Assembly: GCF_000444875.1 (NCBI RefSeq)
Contig: NC_021985.1
Location: 5,538,170 to 5,602,169, forward strand
Direction: 5' to 3'
From: Streptomyces collinus Tu 365
Lineage (GTDB): Bacteria > Actinomycetota > Actinomycetes > Streptomycetales > Streptomycetaceae
Length of the DNA: 64,000 nucleotides
This document shows positions 33,653 through 41,840 of the stretch, in pieces. The notes beneath the pieces are model-generated. The model saw only the letters and a list, made by a program, of their open reading frames with translations, was not told the origin of the DNA and did no database searches. Position numbers and translations under genes: made by a program. Position 1 is the stretch's first letter. Every line of letters begins with the position of its first letter.

Positions 33653-33730
33653 GACCGGGCCCGGTCACCTCACCGGACCCGCAGACGTCCGTCCCCACGC
33701 ACACTTCTCCGCAAGGCCAGTACTTCCCGC

Positions 33731-34336
33731 ATGTTCGACATCGCCGTCTTCGGCTCCCTGTTCCTGACCCTTTTCGTGATCATGGATCCCCCCGGGATCA
33801 CCCCGATCTTCCTCGCCCTGACCGCCGGCCGTCCGGCCAAGGTGCAGAAGCGGATGGCCCTCCAGGCCGTCTGCGTGGCGGGCGGGGTCATCGCCGTCTT
33901 CGGCGTCCTGGGCCACCAGATCCTCGACTACCTGCACGTCTCGGTCCCCGCGCTGATGATCGCGGGCGGACTGCTGCTCCTGCTGATCGCGCTCGACCTG
34001 CTCACCGGCAAGACCGACGAGCCGAAGCAGACCAAGGACGTCAACGTCGCCCTCGTGCCGCTGGGCATGCCGCTGCTGGCGGGGCCCGGCGCCATCGTGT
34101 CGGTGATCCTCGCCGTGCAGAAGGCCGGCAGTGTGTCCACGCAGATCTCGGTGTGGGCCGCGATCCTCGCGATCCACGTCGTGCTGTGGCTGGTGATGCG
34201 TTACTCGCTGCTGATCATCAGGGTCATCAAGGACGGCGGTGTGGTCCTCGTGACGCGGCTCGCGGGCATGATGCTCTCCGCGATCGCCGTGCAGCAGATC
34301 ATCAACGGGATCACTCAGGTGATCCGGGGGAGCTGA
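33731..34336 (+). CDS. MarC/NAAT-family integral membrane protein
   Basis: The 201-residue protein has six membrane helices with the family pattern FLTLFVIMDPPGITPIFLALTAG in helix 1 and LVPLGMPLLAGPGAIVSVIL in helix 4. MarC was once linked to multiple antibiotic resistance but that role was refuted; a transporter of small amino acids or export function is guessed for relatives. The start is ATG 33731, with GCAAGG upstream. It ends 45 bp before the convergent small gene. Confidence 0.9.
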   Translation: MFDIAVFGSLFLTLFVIMDPPGITPIFLALTAGRPAKVQKRMALQAVCVAGGVIAVFGVLGHQILDYLHVSVPALMIAGGLLLLLIALDLLTGKTDEPKQTKDVNVALVPLGMPLLAGPGAIVSVILAVQKAGSVSTQISVWAAILAIHVVLWLVMRYSLLIIRVIKDGGVVLVTRLAGMMLSAIAVQQIINGITQVIRGS

Positions 34337-34381
34337 GAACCGGGCCTCGGCTCCCCCGGAAGGCTTGAGTGGCGGTCCCCG

Positions 34382-34534
34382 TTACGAGGCCGGGGTCTCG
34401 GCCGGGCGGATCCACAGGCGCTGCCCCACGGCGGCGGCCTGCTGAACGATCCGGTTGACGGAGGCGGCGTCCACGACGGTGGTGTCCACGGTGGTGCCGT
34501 TGACCTCGTCGAGTCGCATGATTTCGAAGCGCAT
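34382..34534 (-). CDS. Conserved small protein of 50 residues
   Basis: MRFEIMRLDEVNGTTVDTTV followed by VDAASVNRIVQQAAAVGQRLWIRPAETPAS; ATG 34534 is preceded by AAGGGAGAAG at the right distance. A longer form beginning at ATG 34558 is possible but the ribosome site there abuts the codon. Codon use is Streptomyces-like. The protein is small, soluble and helix-rich in the centre. I recall closely similar small proteins in other streptomycetes, of unknown function. Its long AT-rich upstream region suggests tight regulation. Confidence 0.65.
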   Translation of the reverse strand: MRFEIMRLDEVNGTTVDTTVVDAASVNRIVQQAAAVGQRLWIRPAETPAS

Positions 34535-34614
34535 GGGCTTCTCCCTTCGTCTGGTCATCCTCCTGCGGAGAACTACTGGGTGAGGTGTGCTGTCGTAGAG
34601 AGTCAACGAGCTGC

Positions 34615-34680
34615 GTGTTACAAACATTCCCTACGCTAAATAAATTTTTCGAACGACTAATTACTGAACGGTAAGCGGTG
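34615..34680. promoter_or_regulatory. AT-rich divergent control region
   Basis: One of the most AT-rich stretches of the window, with TTACAAACATTCCC, TACGCTAAATAAATTTTT and CTAATTACTGAACGGTAA. On the minus strand TTGACT (34606-34601) can serve as a -35 for the 50-residue protein gene; on the plus strand it lies about 60 bp before the NYN gene. No known consensus can be assigned. Confidence 0.4.
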
Positions 34681-34740
34681 TGCGTGAGACCGCCCGGGAT
34701 CGGTTGTGTTCGCAGCGTGACCGCCGGGACAATGGAGGCG

Positions 34741-35637
34741 ATGAACGACGACCTGGCGGCCCTCGCCGCCCGCATCGACCACACCAACGAGCTGCTGCAG
34801 CGCATGCTCGCCGAGGTGGCGAAGACGCCCTCCACCCACGCGATCTTCGTCGACGCGGGCTACCTCTACGCGGCCGCCGGCCGGCTGGTCGCCGGCACGG
34901 AGGACCGGCGGGCCTTCGACCTCGACGCCGAGGGCCTGATCGACGCGCTCATCGACAGGGCCCGCACCATCTTCGCGGACAGCCGGCTGCTGCGCGTCTA
35001 CTGGTACGACGGCGCCCGGCGGCGCATCCACACCGCCGAGCAGCAGTCCATCGCCGAACTGCCCGACGTCAAGGTCCGCCTGGGCAACCTCAACGCCAAC
35101 AACCAGCAGAAGGGCGTCGACTCGCTCATCCGCTCGGACCTGGAGTCCCTGGCCCGCCACCGCGCGATCAGCGACGCGGCCCTGCTCGGCGGCGACGAGG
35201 ACCTGGTGTCGGCGGTCGAGGCGGCCCAGGGCTACGGCGCCCGTGTCCACCTGTGGGGCATCGAGGCGCCCGAGGGGCGCAACCAGGCCGAGCCGCTGCT
35301 CTGGGAGGTCGACAGCCAGCGCACCTTCGACCTGGAGTTCTTCAAGCCGTACGTCTCCCGCCGCACCGCCGCCGCCTACGAGGCCACCGCCGGGGCCCGG
35401 CCCACCCGGGAGGACGTCCGCTTCGTCGGCGCGCAGATCGCCGCCAAGTGGCTGTCCGCGCGGGGCCGTGAGGCCCTGGTCGAGCTGCTGCCCGGCCACC
35501 CGTACCTGCCCGGCTCCGTCGACCAGGACCTGCTGGTCGAGGCCGAGGGCCTGCTCCAGTACTCCCTGCGCGGCCAGGCGGACCTGCGCCGCTCCCTCCG
35601 GGACGGCTTCTGGGAGCACCTGCAGACGCAGTACTGA
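34741..35637 (+). CDS. NYN/PIN-like domain protein, putative ribonuclease
   Basis: The 298-residue protein has a NYN fold: HAIFVDAGYLYAAAGR (first Asp), FADSRLLRVYWYDGARRR, QKGVDSLIRSDLESLA and ALLGGDEDLVSAVEAAQ. The acidic residues that hold Mg2+ in PIN/NYN nucleases are all present. A C-terminal helical extension of about 100 residues follows. It probably cuts RNA; no antitoxin-like partner is adjacent, so it is more likely a housekeeping factor. ATG 34741 is preferred; ATG 34732 is in frame. GACAAT lies 7 nt before ATG 34741. Confidence 0.8.
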   Translation: MNDDLAALAARIDHTNELLQRMLAEVAKTPSTHAIFVDAGYLYAAAGRLVAGTEDRRAFDLDAEGLIDALIDRARTIFADSRLLRVYWYDGARRRIHTAEQQSIAELPDVKVRLGNLNANNQQKGVDSLIRSDLESLARHRAISDAALLGGDEDLVSAVEAAQGYGARVHLWGIEAPEGRNQAEPLLWEVDSQRTFDLEFFKPYVSRRTAAAYEATAGARPTREDVRFVGAQIAAKWLSARGREALVELLPGHPYLPGSVDQDLLVEAEGLLQYSLRGQADLRRSLRDGFWEHLQTQY

Positions 35638-35640
35638 GGG

Positions 35641-36525
35641 CTAGACCGCCCGGCCCGGGTGCGCCTGCCAGAAGTCGGCGATCGCGCGGGCCGTGGCGAG
35701 CGGCCGGTCGGTGTTGGGGGAGTGCTCGGCGCCCTCGACCACCGTCCGCCGGGCGTTCAGCCGGTCCGCCATCCCGTCGAGCAGCGCCAGCGGCCAGGTG
35801 TCGTCCAGCGCGCCCGACAGCACGTGGAACGGCAGCGGCACGGCGGCCAGTTCGGCGACACGATCCGGTTCGGTGCACAACTGCCGCCCGGTGGCGAGCA
35901 GTTGGGCCGGCTTGGTACGGAGCCAGCGCCGCCGCAGGTCGTCCCGGTCGTCCAGGCCGCCGTCCAGCGCGCCCGTGTCGGTCTCCTCGGGGGCCTCCAT
36001 CGCCTGCATCGTGTCCCACACCTCCGCCATCGTCATCACGGCGAGCGCGTCCCGCAGCAGCTTCACCCGCTCCCGCTGGGAGGCCGAGATCTCCGCCGGG
36101 CCCGAGGCCATCAGGGTGAGCGAGCGAAAGGGGGAGTGGTCCAGCAGCACCGCCGCACGCGAGATCTGCCCGCCGAGCGAGTGCCCGAGCAGATGCACGG
36201 GCGCCCCGACCGCCTCGGCCTGCGCGAGCACGTCCCGCGCCAACTCCTCCTGCGCGTAGGCCGACTGGTCGTCCTCGGGCCCGTCCGACTCGTACTGCCC
36301 GCGCCCGTCCACGGCCACCGTCCGGTAACCGCGCTCGGCCAGCGGCACATGCAGCGGGTTGAAGTCCTCCTTGCTGCCGGTGAACCCCGGCAGGAGCAGC
36401 GCCACCCCCCTGGGCTCCACCCCGTCCGCCACGGGCGCGTCGACTACGGCGAACTCACCGCGCGCGGTCCGCAGCGCGTACGCGCGGGCACCGGGGGGCG
36501 GGACGAAGGTGGCAGGCCGGCTCAT
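35641..36525 (-). CDS. Alpha/beta-hydrolase family protein
   Basis: The 294-residue enzyme has the nucleophile elbow GHSLGG (Ser116) and the oxyanion HG-like LLPGFTGSKEDF. The acid is in SGALDDTWPL and the histidine in EGAEHSPNTDRP. The fold and length fit cytoplasmic esterases, lactonases or peptidases; substrate unknown. It converges with the NYN gene, with only three bases between the stop codons and no hairpin. The start ATG 36525 has no strong ribosome site. Confidence 0.85.
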   Translation of the reverse strand: MSRPATFVPPPGARAYALRTARGEFAVVDAPVADGVEPRGVALLLPGFTGSKEDFNPLHVPLAERGYRTVAVDGRGQYESDGPEDDQSAYAQEELARDVLAQAEAVGAPVHLLGHSLGGQISRAAVLLDHSPFRSLTLMASGPAEISASQRERVKLLRDALAVMTMAEVWDTMQAMEAPEETDTGALDGGLDDRDDLRRRWLRTKPAQLLATGRQLCTEPDRVAELAAVPLPFHVLSGALDDTWPLALLDGMADRLNARRTVVEGAEHSPNTDRPLATARAIADFWQAHPGRAV

Positions 36526-36621
36526 GGAGGCAGGCTATCGGGGCGGGAGCGCGGCCATGAGGCAGGGACCGGACACGTTCGTCGGTGCGCGAGGGCCGGA
36601 ACCCGGTCGCCACGGACGCGG

Positions 36622-36655
36622 ATGGCCCGGTCCACTTCGAAGTGGACCGGGCCAT
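36622..36655 (-). terminator. Strong terminator after the DEAD-box helicase gene
   Basis: A 34-nt perfect palindrome with 17-bp arms (36622-36638, 36639-36655) lies 19 bp past the helicase stop codon. Confidence 0.88.
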
Positions 36656-36673
36656 TGCCGACAGGGTGCCGGA

Positions 36674-39445
36674 TCAGCCTTCGGTGGCCTCCGCGGCCGC
36701 CGTGGCCTTGCGCGTACGGCGACGCGGCTTGACCTCGGGCTCGTCGGTGGCCTGCGCCGGGATCTCCGGAGCGGCCGCCTCGGCCACGGCCTTGCGGGTC
36801 CGCCGCGCCTTGGGCGCGGGCGCCTCGGCGCCCTCCTCCACCGCGACGGCGGCCGTCTTGCGGGCCCGGCGCGGCTTGGCCTCGACGGCCTCGGCCGTGT
36901 CGAGGGCGGCTTCGGCGGCGGCGGCCGTCCTGCGGGTGCGGCGCGGCTTGGCCTCGGTGGCCGTGTCGGCCGCCTCCACCGGTGCGGCGGCGGTCTTGCG
37001 GGTGCGGCGGGGCTTGGTCGCCGGGGCGGCCTCGTCGGTGCCTTCTGCGGTGGCGAGGGCGGCTTCGGCGGCGGGCTCGGCTGCCTTGCGGGTGCGGCGG
37101 CGCGGCTTGGCCTCGACGGCCTCCGTCGTGTCGGCGGCGGCCTCGGCCGCCTCGACGGGCGCGGCGGCGGCGGTCTTGCGGGTGCGGCGGGGCTTGGTCG
37201 CCGGGGCGGCCTCGTCCGTGCCTTCCGCGGTGGCGACGGCGGCTTCGGCGGCCGGTTCGGCTGCCTTGCGGGTGCGGCGGCGCGGCTTGGCCTCGACGGC
37301 CTCCGTCGTGTCGGCGGCGGCCTCGGCCACCTCGACGGGCGCGGCGGCGGCGGTCTTGCGGGTGCGGCGGGGCTTGGTCGCCGGGGCGGCCTCGTCGGTG
37401 CCTTCGGCCGTCGCGACGGCGGCTTCGGCTGCCTTGCGGGTGCGGCGGCGCGGCTTGGCCTCGACGGCCTCGGCCGTGTCGGCGGCGGCCTCGGCCACCT
37501 CGACGGGCGCGGCGGCGGCGGTCTTGCGGGTGCGGCGGGGCTTGGTCGCCGGGGCGGCCTCGTCCGTGCCTTCCGCGGTGGCGACGGCGGCTTCGGCGGC
37601 CGGTTCGGCTGCCTTGCGGGTGCGGCGGCGCGGCTTGGCCTCGACGGCCTCCGCCGTGTCCGCCACGGCCTCGGCGGCCTGCGGAGCGACGGCCACGGGA
37701 GCGGCCTCCGCCACCTGCGTCTCGACCGCCAGGGCCTCGACCGGCTCCGCCGACCTGCGGGTGCGGCGACGGCGCGGCTTCTCCGGGGTCGTCGGCGCGG
37801 CCGGGCTCTCCACCGCCGTGACGGCGGCCTCGGCCGCGTCCGTGGCAGGGGAGACCGCGGCGGGCGTCACGGGCGCCGGCGCGGCACCGCCACGCGTGCG
37901 GCGACGGCGGCGCGGGGTCCGGGCGGCCGTGGGCTCCGCCACGGAGCCGGACTCGACGGCCGGTGCCTCGGCGGTCGTCGCGGACGCGTCCAGCGGCGCA
38001 CCGCCACGCGTACGGCGGCGGCTGCGCGGGGCGCGTGCCGAGCGCTCACGCTCGGGCGCGGCGGCCTCGGCGCGGCCACCACGGCCACCGCGACCGCGCG
38101 CACCGCGGCCACCGGTCTCGCCGAGGTCCTCCAGCACCTCCGCGTCCAGACCGGCGCGGGTGCGCTCCGAGCGCGGCAGGACGCCCTTGGTGCCGGCGGG
38201 GATGCCGAGGTCCGAGAACAGGTGCGGGGAGCTGGAGTACGTCTCCACCGGGTCGTTGAAGTCCAGCTCCAGCGCCTTGTTGATCAGCTGCCAGCGCGGG
38301 ATGTCGTCCCAGTCCACGAACGTGATCGCCGTGCCCTTGGCGCCCGCGCGGCCGGTGCGGCCCACGCGGTGCAGGAAGGTCTTCTCGTCCTCGGGGGACT
38401 GGTAGTTGATGACGTGGGTGACGCCCTCGACGTCGATGCCGCGCGCGGCGACGTCGGTGCAGACGAGCACGTCGACCTTGCCGTTGCGGAAGGCGCGCAG
38501 GGCCTGCTCACGGGCGCCCTGGCCGAGGTCGCCGTGGACCGCGCCGGAGGCGAAGCCGCGGCGCTCGAGCTGCTCGGCGATGTCGGCCGCCGTGCGCTTG
38601 GTCCGGCAGAAGATCATCGCGAGCCCGCGGCCCTCGGCCTGCAGGATCCGCGCGACCATCTCCGGCTTGTCCATGTTGTGCGCGCGGTAGACGAACTGCT
38701 TGATGTTCGCGACCGTCGCGCCCTCGTCGTCCGGCGCGGTGGCGCGGATGTGCGTGGGCCGCGACATGTAGCGGCGCGCGAGGCCGATGACCGCGCCCGG
38801 CATGGTCGCCGAGAACAGCATGGTCTGCCGCTTGACCGGCAGCATGTTGATGATCTTCTCGACGTCGGGCAGGAAGCCCAGGTCGAGCATCTCGTCGGCC
38901 TCGTCGAGGACCAGGCTCTTGACGTGCTTCAGGTTGAGCTTCTTCTGGCCCGCGAGGTCCAGGAGCCGGCCCGGGGTGCCGACGACCACGTCGACGCCCT
39001 TCTTCAGGGCCTCGACCTGGGGCTCGTAGGCCCGGCCGCCGTAGATGGCGATGACGCGCACGTTGCGCACCTTGCCCGCGGTCAGGAGGTCGTTGGTGAC
39101 CTGCTGGCACAGCTCGCGCGTGGGGACGACGACGAGCGCCTGCGGGGCGTCGGTGAGGTCCTCGGGGGCGGCGCGTCCGGCCTCCACGTCGGCGGGGACG
39201 GTCACGCGCTCCAGGAGCGGCAGACCGAAGCCGAGGGTCTTGCCGGTGCCGGTCTTGGCCTGGCCGATGACGTCGGTGCCGGACAGGGCGACCGGGAGCG
39301 TCATCTCCTGGATGGGGAAGGGACTGATGATGCCGACGGCCTCCAGGGCCTCGGCGGTCTCAGGAAGGATTCCGAGTTCACGAAACGTCGTAGTCAGGGT
39401 GCTGCCTCTTCTGTGTGCGCGGCGCGAGGCGAGCGCGGGGGTCAT
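36674..39445 (-). CDS. DEAD-box RNA helicase with long repetitive Ala/Arg-rich C-terminal tail
   Basis: The 923-residue protein (from ATG 39445) has all helicase motifs: Q-motif SPFPIQEMTLP, AKTGTGKT, PTRELCQQV, TPGRLLD, DEAD (LVLDEADEM), SAT (LFSATMPG), VHGDLGQGAREQAL and HRVGRTGRAG. After about residue 450 comes a tail of roughly 470 residues with RGGRGGR and many KPRRRTRK motifs in Ala/Glu-rich repeats. CTG 39397, with AGAGG upstream, is another possible start and gives MTTTFRELG. The homologue in mycobacteria is RhlE. It remodels RNA; the tail should bind RNA. Confidence 0.92.
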   Translation of the reverse strand: MTPALASRRAHRRGSTLTTTFRELGILPETAEALEAVGIISPFPIQEMTLPVALSGTDVIGQAKTGTGKTLGFGLPLLERVTVPADVEAGRAAPEDLTDAPQALVVVPTRELCQQVTNDLLTAGKVRNVRVIAIYGGRAYEPQVEALKKGVDVVVGTPGRLLDLAGQKKLNLKHVKSLVLDEADEMLDLGFLPDVEKIINMLPVKRQTMLFSATMPGAVIGLARRYMSRPTHIRATAPDDEGATVANIKQFVYRAHNMDKPEMVARILQAEGRGLAMIFCRTKRTAADIAEQLERRGFASGAVHGDLGQGAREQALRAFRNGKVDVLVCTDVAARGIDVEGVTHVINYQSPEDEKTFLHRVGRTGRAGAKGTAITFVDWDDIPRWQLINKALELDFNDPVETYSSSPHLFSDLGIPAGTKGVLPRSERTRAGLDAEVLEDLGETGGRGARGRGGRGGRAEAAAPERERSARAPRSRRRTRGGAPLDASATTAEAPAVESGSVAEPTAARTPRRRRRTRGGAAPAPVTPAAVSPATDAAEAAVTAVESPAAPTTPEKPRRRRTRRSAEPVEALAVETQVAEAAPVAVAPQAAEAVADTAEAVEAKPRRRTRKAAEPAAEAAVATAEGTDEAAPATKPRRTRKTAAAAPVEVAEAAADTAEAVEAKPRRRTRKAAEAAVATAEGTDEAAPATKPRRTRKTAAAAPVEVAEAAADTTEAVEAKPRRRTRKAAEPAAEAAVATAEGTDEAAPATKPRRTRKTAAAAPVEAAEAAADTTEAVEAKPRRRTRKAAEPAAEAALATAEGTDEAAPATKPRRTRKTAAAPVEAADTATEAKPRRTRRTAAAAEAALDTAEAVEAKPRRARKTAAVAVEEGAEAPAPKARRTRKAVAEAAAPEIPAQATDEPEVKPRRRTRKATAAAEATEG
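36950..37680 (-). repeat. Tandem 180-bp coding repeats in the helicase tail
   Basis: The marker CTTGGTCG ends at 37020, 37200, 37380 and 37548, giving a 180-bp period with one 168-bp unit that lost AEPA. Each unit encodes a basic KPRRTRKTAAA patch, an Ala/Glu spacer and a KPRRRTRK patch. In-frame length changes of this kind point to slippage or recombination. Confidence 0.85.
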
Positions 39446-39772
39446 GTCTGACCGTGCCGGGGACGTCGGCCGCCGTACGGGCGAACCACTCGGGCACTCC
39501 GTAAGACACGGGACCACTGCCGACGCTCTAGCGCTCGTACCGCTGAGGGTGTCCCTCCGGTCGTCGTACGTGCAGTGACGTACGGCCGGGGAGGGCTGTC
39601 GGGTCGGAGCCGATCGGGCCACCGACCGGGCATCCTCATGCGTGCGGCCTGTCGCGACACGTCGAACATCGTCGACGCACTCAGCAGGCGCATTACCACC
39701 ATACCCCGGAATCGCGCACATGCGATGGCCGAATTCGTCACGTCGTCGTAGTCACAGTGGATGACCAGGGAC
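39446..39772. other. Long divergent intergenic region, probable helicase 5' leader
   Basis: No gene is seen. On the minus strand TATGGT (39703-39698) could be a -10; that would leave a leader of about 250 nt before the helicase start. Within it a perfect hairpin CGTACGT/ACGTACG (39565-39584, loop 6) stands out. Long structured leaders are common for cold-induced helicases, which is only an analogy. Confidence 0.35.
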
Positions 39773-39800
39773 TTGAGCGGCGCGGCGAGCGGGCTATTGT
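39773..39800 (+). promoter_or_regulatory. Promoter of a leaderless ferritin-like gene
   Basis: TTGAGC (39773-39778), a 16-nt spacer, and TATTGT (39795-39800), then 7 nt and ATG 39808 with no ribosome site. This is the best complete vegetative leaderless promoter in the window. Confidence 0.65.
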
Positions 39801-39807
39801 GCGCCTC

Positions 39808-40554
39808 ATGACTAGCTCCGACAAGCCTGAGAACGGGTCCGCAGCCTCCGCCGGTCCCACCGGTGTCGCCGCCCAGGACTGGGCGCAGGCCGCCGCCGAC
39901 CCCCAGTACCGCGCCGCGGTCGTGGACCTGCTGGGCGCGCTCGCGTACGGGGAGCTCGCCGCGTTCGAGCGGCTCGCGGAGGACGCCAAGCTGGCGCCCA
40001 CCCTCGCGGACAAGGCCGAGCTGGCGAAGATGGCCTCGGCGGAGTTCCACCACTTCGAGCGGCTGCGCAACCGGCTGACCGAGATCGGCGAGGAGCCGAC
40101 CGGGGCGATGGAGCCGTTCGTGGCGGCCCTGGACGGCTTCCACCGGCAGACGGCCCCCTCGGACTGGCTGGAGGGCCTGGTCAAGGCGTACGTCGGTGAC
40201 TCCATCGCGAGCGACTTCTACCGGGAGGTCGCCGCCCGTCTGGACACCGACACGCGTGAGCTGGTCCTCGCGGTGCTCGACGACACCGGGCACGCCGAGT
40301 TCGCCGTCGAGAAGGTGCGCGCGGCGATCGACGCCGACCCGCGCGTGGGCGGCCGGCTCGCGCTGTGGGCACGGCGGTTGATGGGCGAGGCCCTGTCGCA
40401 GTCGCAGCGGGTCGTCGCCGACCGGGACGCGCTCTCCACGATGCTGGTGGGCGGGGTCGCCGACGGGTTCGACCTCGCCGAGGTCGGCCGGATGTTCTCG
40501 CGCATCACGGAGGCGCACACCAAGCGGATGGCGGCACTCGGCCTCGCGGCCTGA
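39808..40554 (+). CDS. Ferritin-like fold protein, MiaE-type hydroxylase-like (Rv3210c-like)
   Basis: The 248-residue helical protein shows the ferritin-like pattern: ALAYGELAAFERLAEDAKLAP, AKMASAEFHHFERLRNRLTEIG, LVKAYVGDSIASDFYREVAARL and LDDTGHAEFAVEKVRAAI. Glu and ExxH-type residues (EFHHFE, HAEFAVE) can form a di-iron site. Relatives are annotated MiaE_2 (tRNA 2-methylthio-N6-isopentenyladenosine hydroxylase-like), but substrate is not established for actinobacteria. The gene stands next to the divergent helicase as in mycobacteria. It starts leaderless at ATG 39808, not at the upstream in-frame GTG 39757. Confidence 0.82.
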   Translation: MTSSDKPENGSAASAGPTGVAAQDWAQAAADPQYRAAVVDLLGALAYGELAAFERLAEDAKLAPTLADKAELAKMASAEFHHFERLRNRLTEIGEEPTGAMEPFVAALDGFHRQTAPSDWLEGLVKAYVGDSIASDFYREVAARLDTDTRELVLAVLDDTGHAEFAVEKVRAAIDADPRVGGRLALWARRLMGEALSQSQRVVADRDALSTMLVGGVADGFDLAEVGRMFSRITEAHTKRMAALGLAA

Positions 40555-40600
40555 GACGCGCATGCCCCGTCGCCGCGCTCCGGGCACGGCGCGCGGCGGG

Positions 40601-40891
40601 GCGTCCCGCGCCCTGCCGGGAGCGGTTCCGGCAGGACGAGTGGCGAAGCGTCCCGCGCCCGGTCCGGGGGGCGGGTAGGACGGGCGGGGTAAGACAGGCG
40701 GCGGGCATCCCGCGTCCCGTCGGGAGCGGTTCGGGCAGGACGGGCGGCGAAGCGTCCCGCGCCCCGTCCAGAGCGGTTCGGGCACGTCGGGCTGCGGATC
40801 GTTCCCTGCCCGTCCGGGGCGGTTCGGGTACGGCGTCCGCCGGGTCGGTCCCGTCGCGCCGGGAGGGGTTCGGGTACGGCGGGTGGCGGGG
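40601..40891. repeat. Intergenic degenerate tandem repeats of about 47 bp
   Basis: The 370-bp gap 40555-40924 has no gene. It holds about six head-to-tail units: 40601-40647, 40648-40704 (57 bp, rearranged), 40705-40751, 40752-40798, 40799-40844 and 40845-40891. The best conserved cores are GCGTCCCGCGCC, GGAGCGGTTCGGGCAGGAC and GGGCGGCGAA. The 47-bp period is not a multiple of 3, so it is non-coding. GGACG/CGTCC parts can pair between neighbouring units. Confidence 0.75.
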
Positions 40892-40924
40892 CGTCGTGCC
40901 CCGCGGCTGGGCGTCCCGGCGTCG

Positions 40925-41194
40925 TTACGCCGGGGCTGATCGTCGGCGCAGGCGGCGGGCCGGGCGCAGCAGGAGCGACAGGGACGCGGCCGAGACCACC
41001 GCGGCTCCCAGGAGGCTCAGCAGGACACCCCCGGTGCCCAGGGCGCTGTGCGTGACGAAGTCCCCGAAGAGGGCCCCCGCGACGCCCGTGGAGAGCACCA
41101 GCGGGCGGGCGGGCAGCCGGTGCGGCAGCCGGCGGGTCGCGGCCCAGGCGAGGAGCAGACCGAGCAAGGCGGATCCGAGTGCTTCCAGGATCAT
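40925..41194 (-). CDS. Small membrane protein with two to three helices
   Basis: The 89-residue protein MILEALGSALLGLLLAWAATRRLPHRLPARPLVLSTGVAGALFGDFVTHSALGTGGVLLSLLGAAVVSAASLSLLL ends in a basic tail RPARRLRRRSAPA. ATG 41194 follows GGGAGGGACC. The pattern of about three short Gly/Ala-rich helices resembles GlsB/YeaQ/YmgE-type transglycosylase-associated proteins, but I cannot prove it. The tandem repeats lie just behind its stop codon. Confidence 0.6.
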   Translation of the reverse strand: MILEALGSALLGLLLAWAATRRLPHRLPARPLVLSTGVAGALFGDFVTHSALGTGGVLLSLLGAAVVSAASLSLLLRPARRLRRRSAPA

Positions 41195-41313
41195 GTCGGG
41201 GGTCCCTCCCACGGCCGGCCTCTGCTTGACGGTCGTAGCCCGTCATACCCGTGACCTGCGGATTGCAATCCTCCGCTGTGCAGGAGTTGTGAGCCGTCCG
41301 TGAGTGTGCCGCA

Positions 41314-41358
41314 CGGGAGAGGGGCCCCGCGGCACAGTGCCGCCGGGCCCCTCTCCCG
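41314..41358 (-). terminator. Extended hairpin terminator after the DUF3107 gene
   Basis: Perfect 14-bp arms (41314-41327 and 41345-41358) enclose a further GCGGCAC/GTGCCGC stem and a single-base loop. The whole 45-nt element is almost fully self-complementary, with one C-C mismatch. Confidence 0.88.
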
Positions 41359-41387
41359 ATCTGCTCACAGGGCGGTGACGCAGCGTC

Positions 41388-41615
41388 CTACAGGGCGCCG
41401 AAGCCCACCTTGCGGACGGTCGGCTCGCCGATCTCCACGTACGCCAGGCGGTCCGTCGGGACCAGAACCTTGCGGCCCTTCTCGTCTTGGAGGCTCAGCA
41501 GCTGCGTCTTACCGGCCAGCGCCTCCGACACCAGGCGCTCGACCTCCTCGACGCTCTGACCGCTCTCCAGAACGATCTCGCGGGGCGCGTGCTGCACGCC
41601 GATCTTGACCTCCAC
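41388..41615 (-). CDS. DUF3107 small protein (Rv3208A-like)
   Basis: The 75-residue protein VEVKIGVQHAPREIVLESGQSVEEVERLVSEALAG...LLSLQDEKGRKVLVPTDRLAYVEIGEPTVRKVGFGAL is a clear DUF3107 member. GTG 41615 follows CGGAGGGA. It is small, soluble and conserved through actinobacteria, always beside a TetR gene. Function unknown; the fold recalls ATP-binding or phage-like beta sandwich parts, an unsupported guess. A very strong terminator follows. Confidence 0.9.
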   Translation of the reverse strand: MEVKIGVQHAPREIVLESGQSVEEVERLVSEALAGKTQLLSLQDEKGRKVLVPTDRLAYVEIGEPTVRKVGFGAL

Positions 41616-41840
41616 GGCTATGTCCCTCCGACGGTCAGTGATGTGCGCGATCTTCCGCGCCGTACGCTGCACACATTAGCCCGGTGAGGGGACGTACACG
41701 CTGCGGGCCGGAACGCCAACAGCGAACACCGGACGGGAACACCTGGCCGCCGGCGTCCACGGAGGCCGCCGGCGGGCGCCGGTGTCCGCCGACGGAGCTC
41801 GCCGACGGCACGCGTCGGGGACGCCCGTCGGGGACGCCCG

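Noticed and set aside
36950..37680. Possible CRISPR-like array (regular repeats)
   Set aside because: Units are 180 bp, contiguous, in frame inside a helicase gene, with no spacers and no cas genes.
40218..41246. Pro/Arg-rich minus-strand frames across the 40.6-40.9 kb repeats
   Set aside because: The 47-bp period shifts frame at each unit, so no stable protein repeat results; it is treated as a non-coding repeat.
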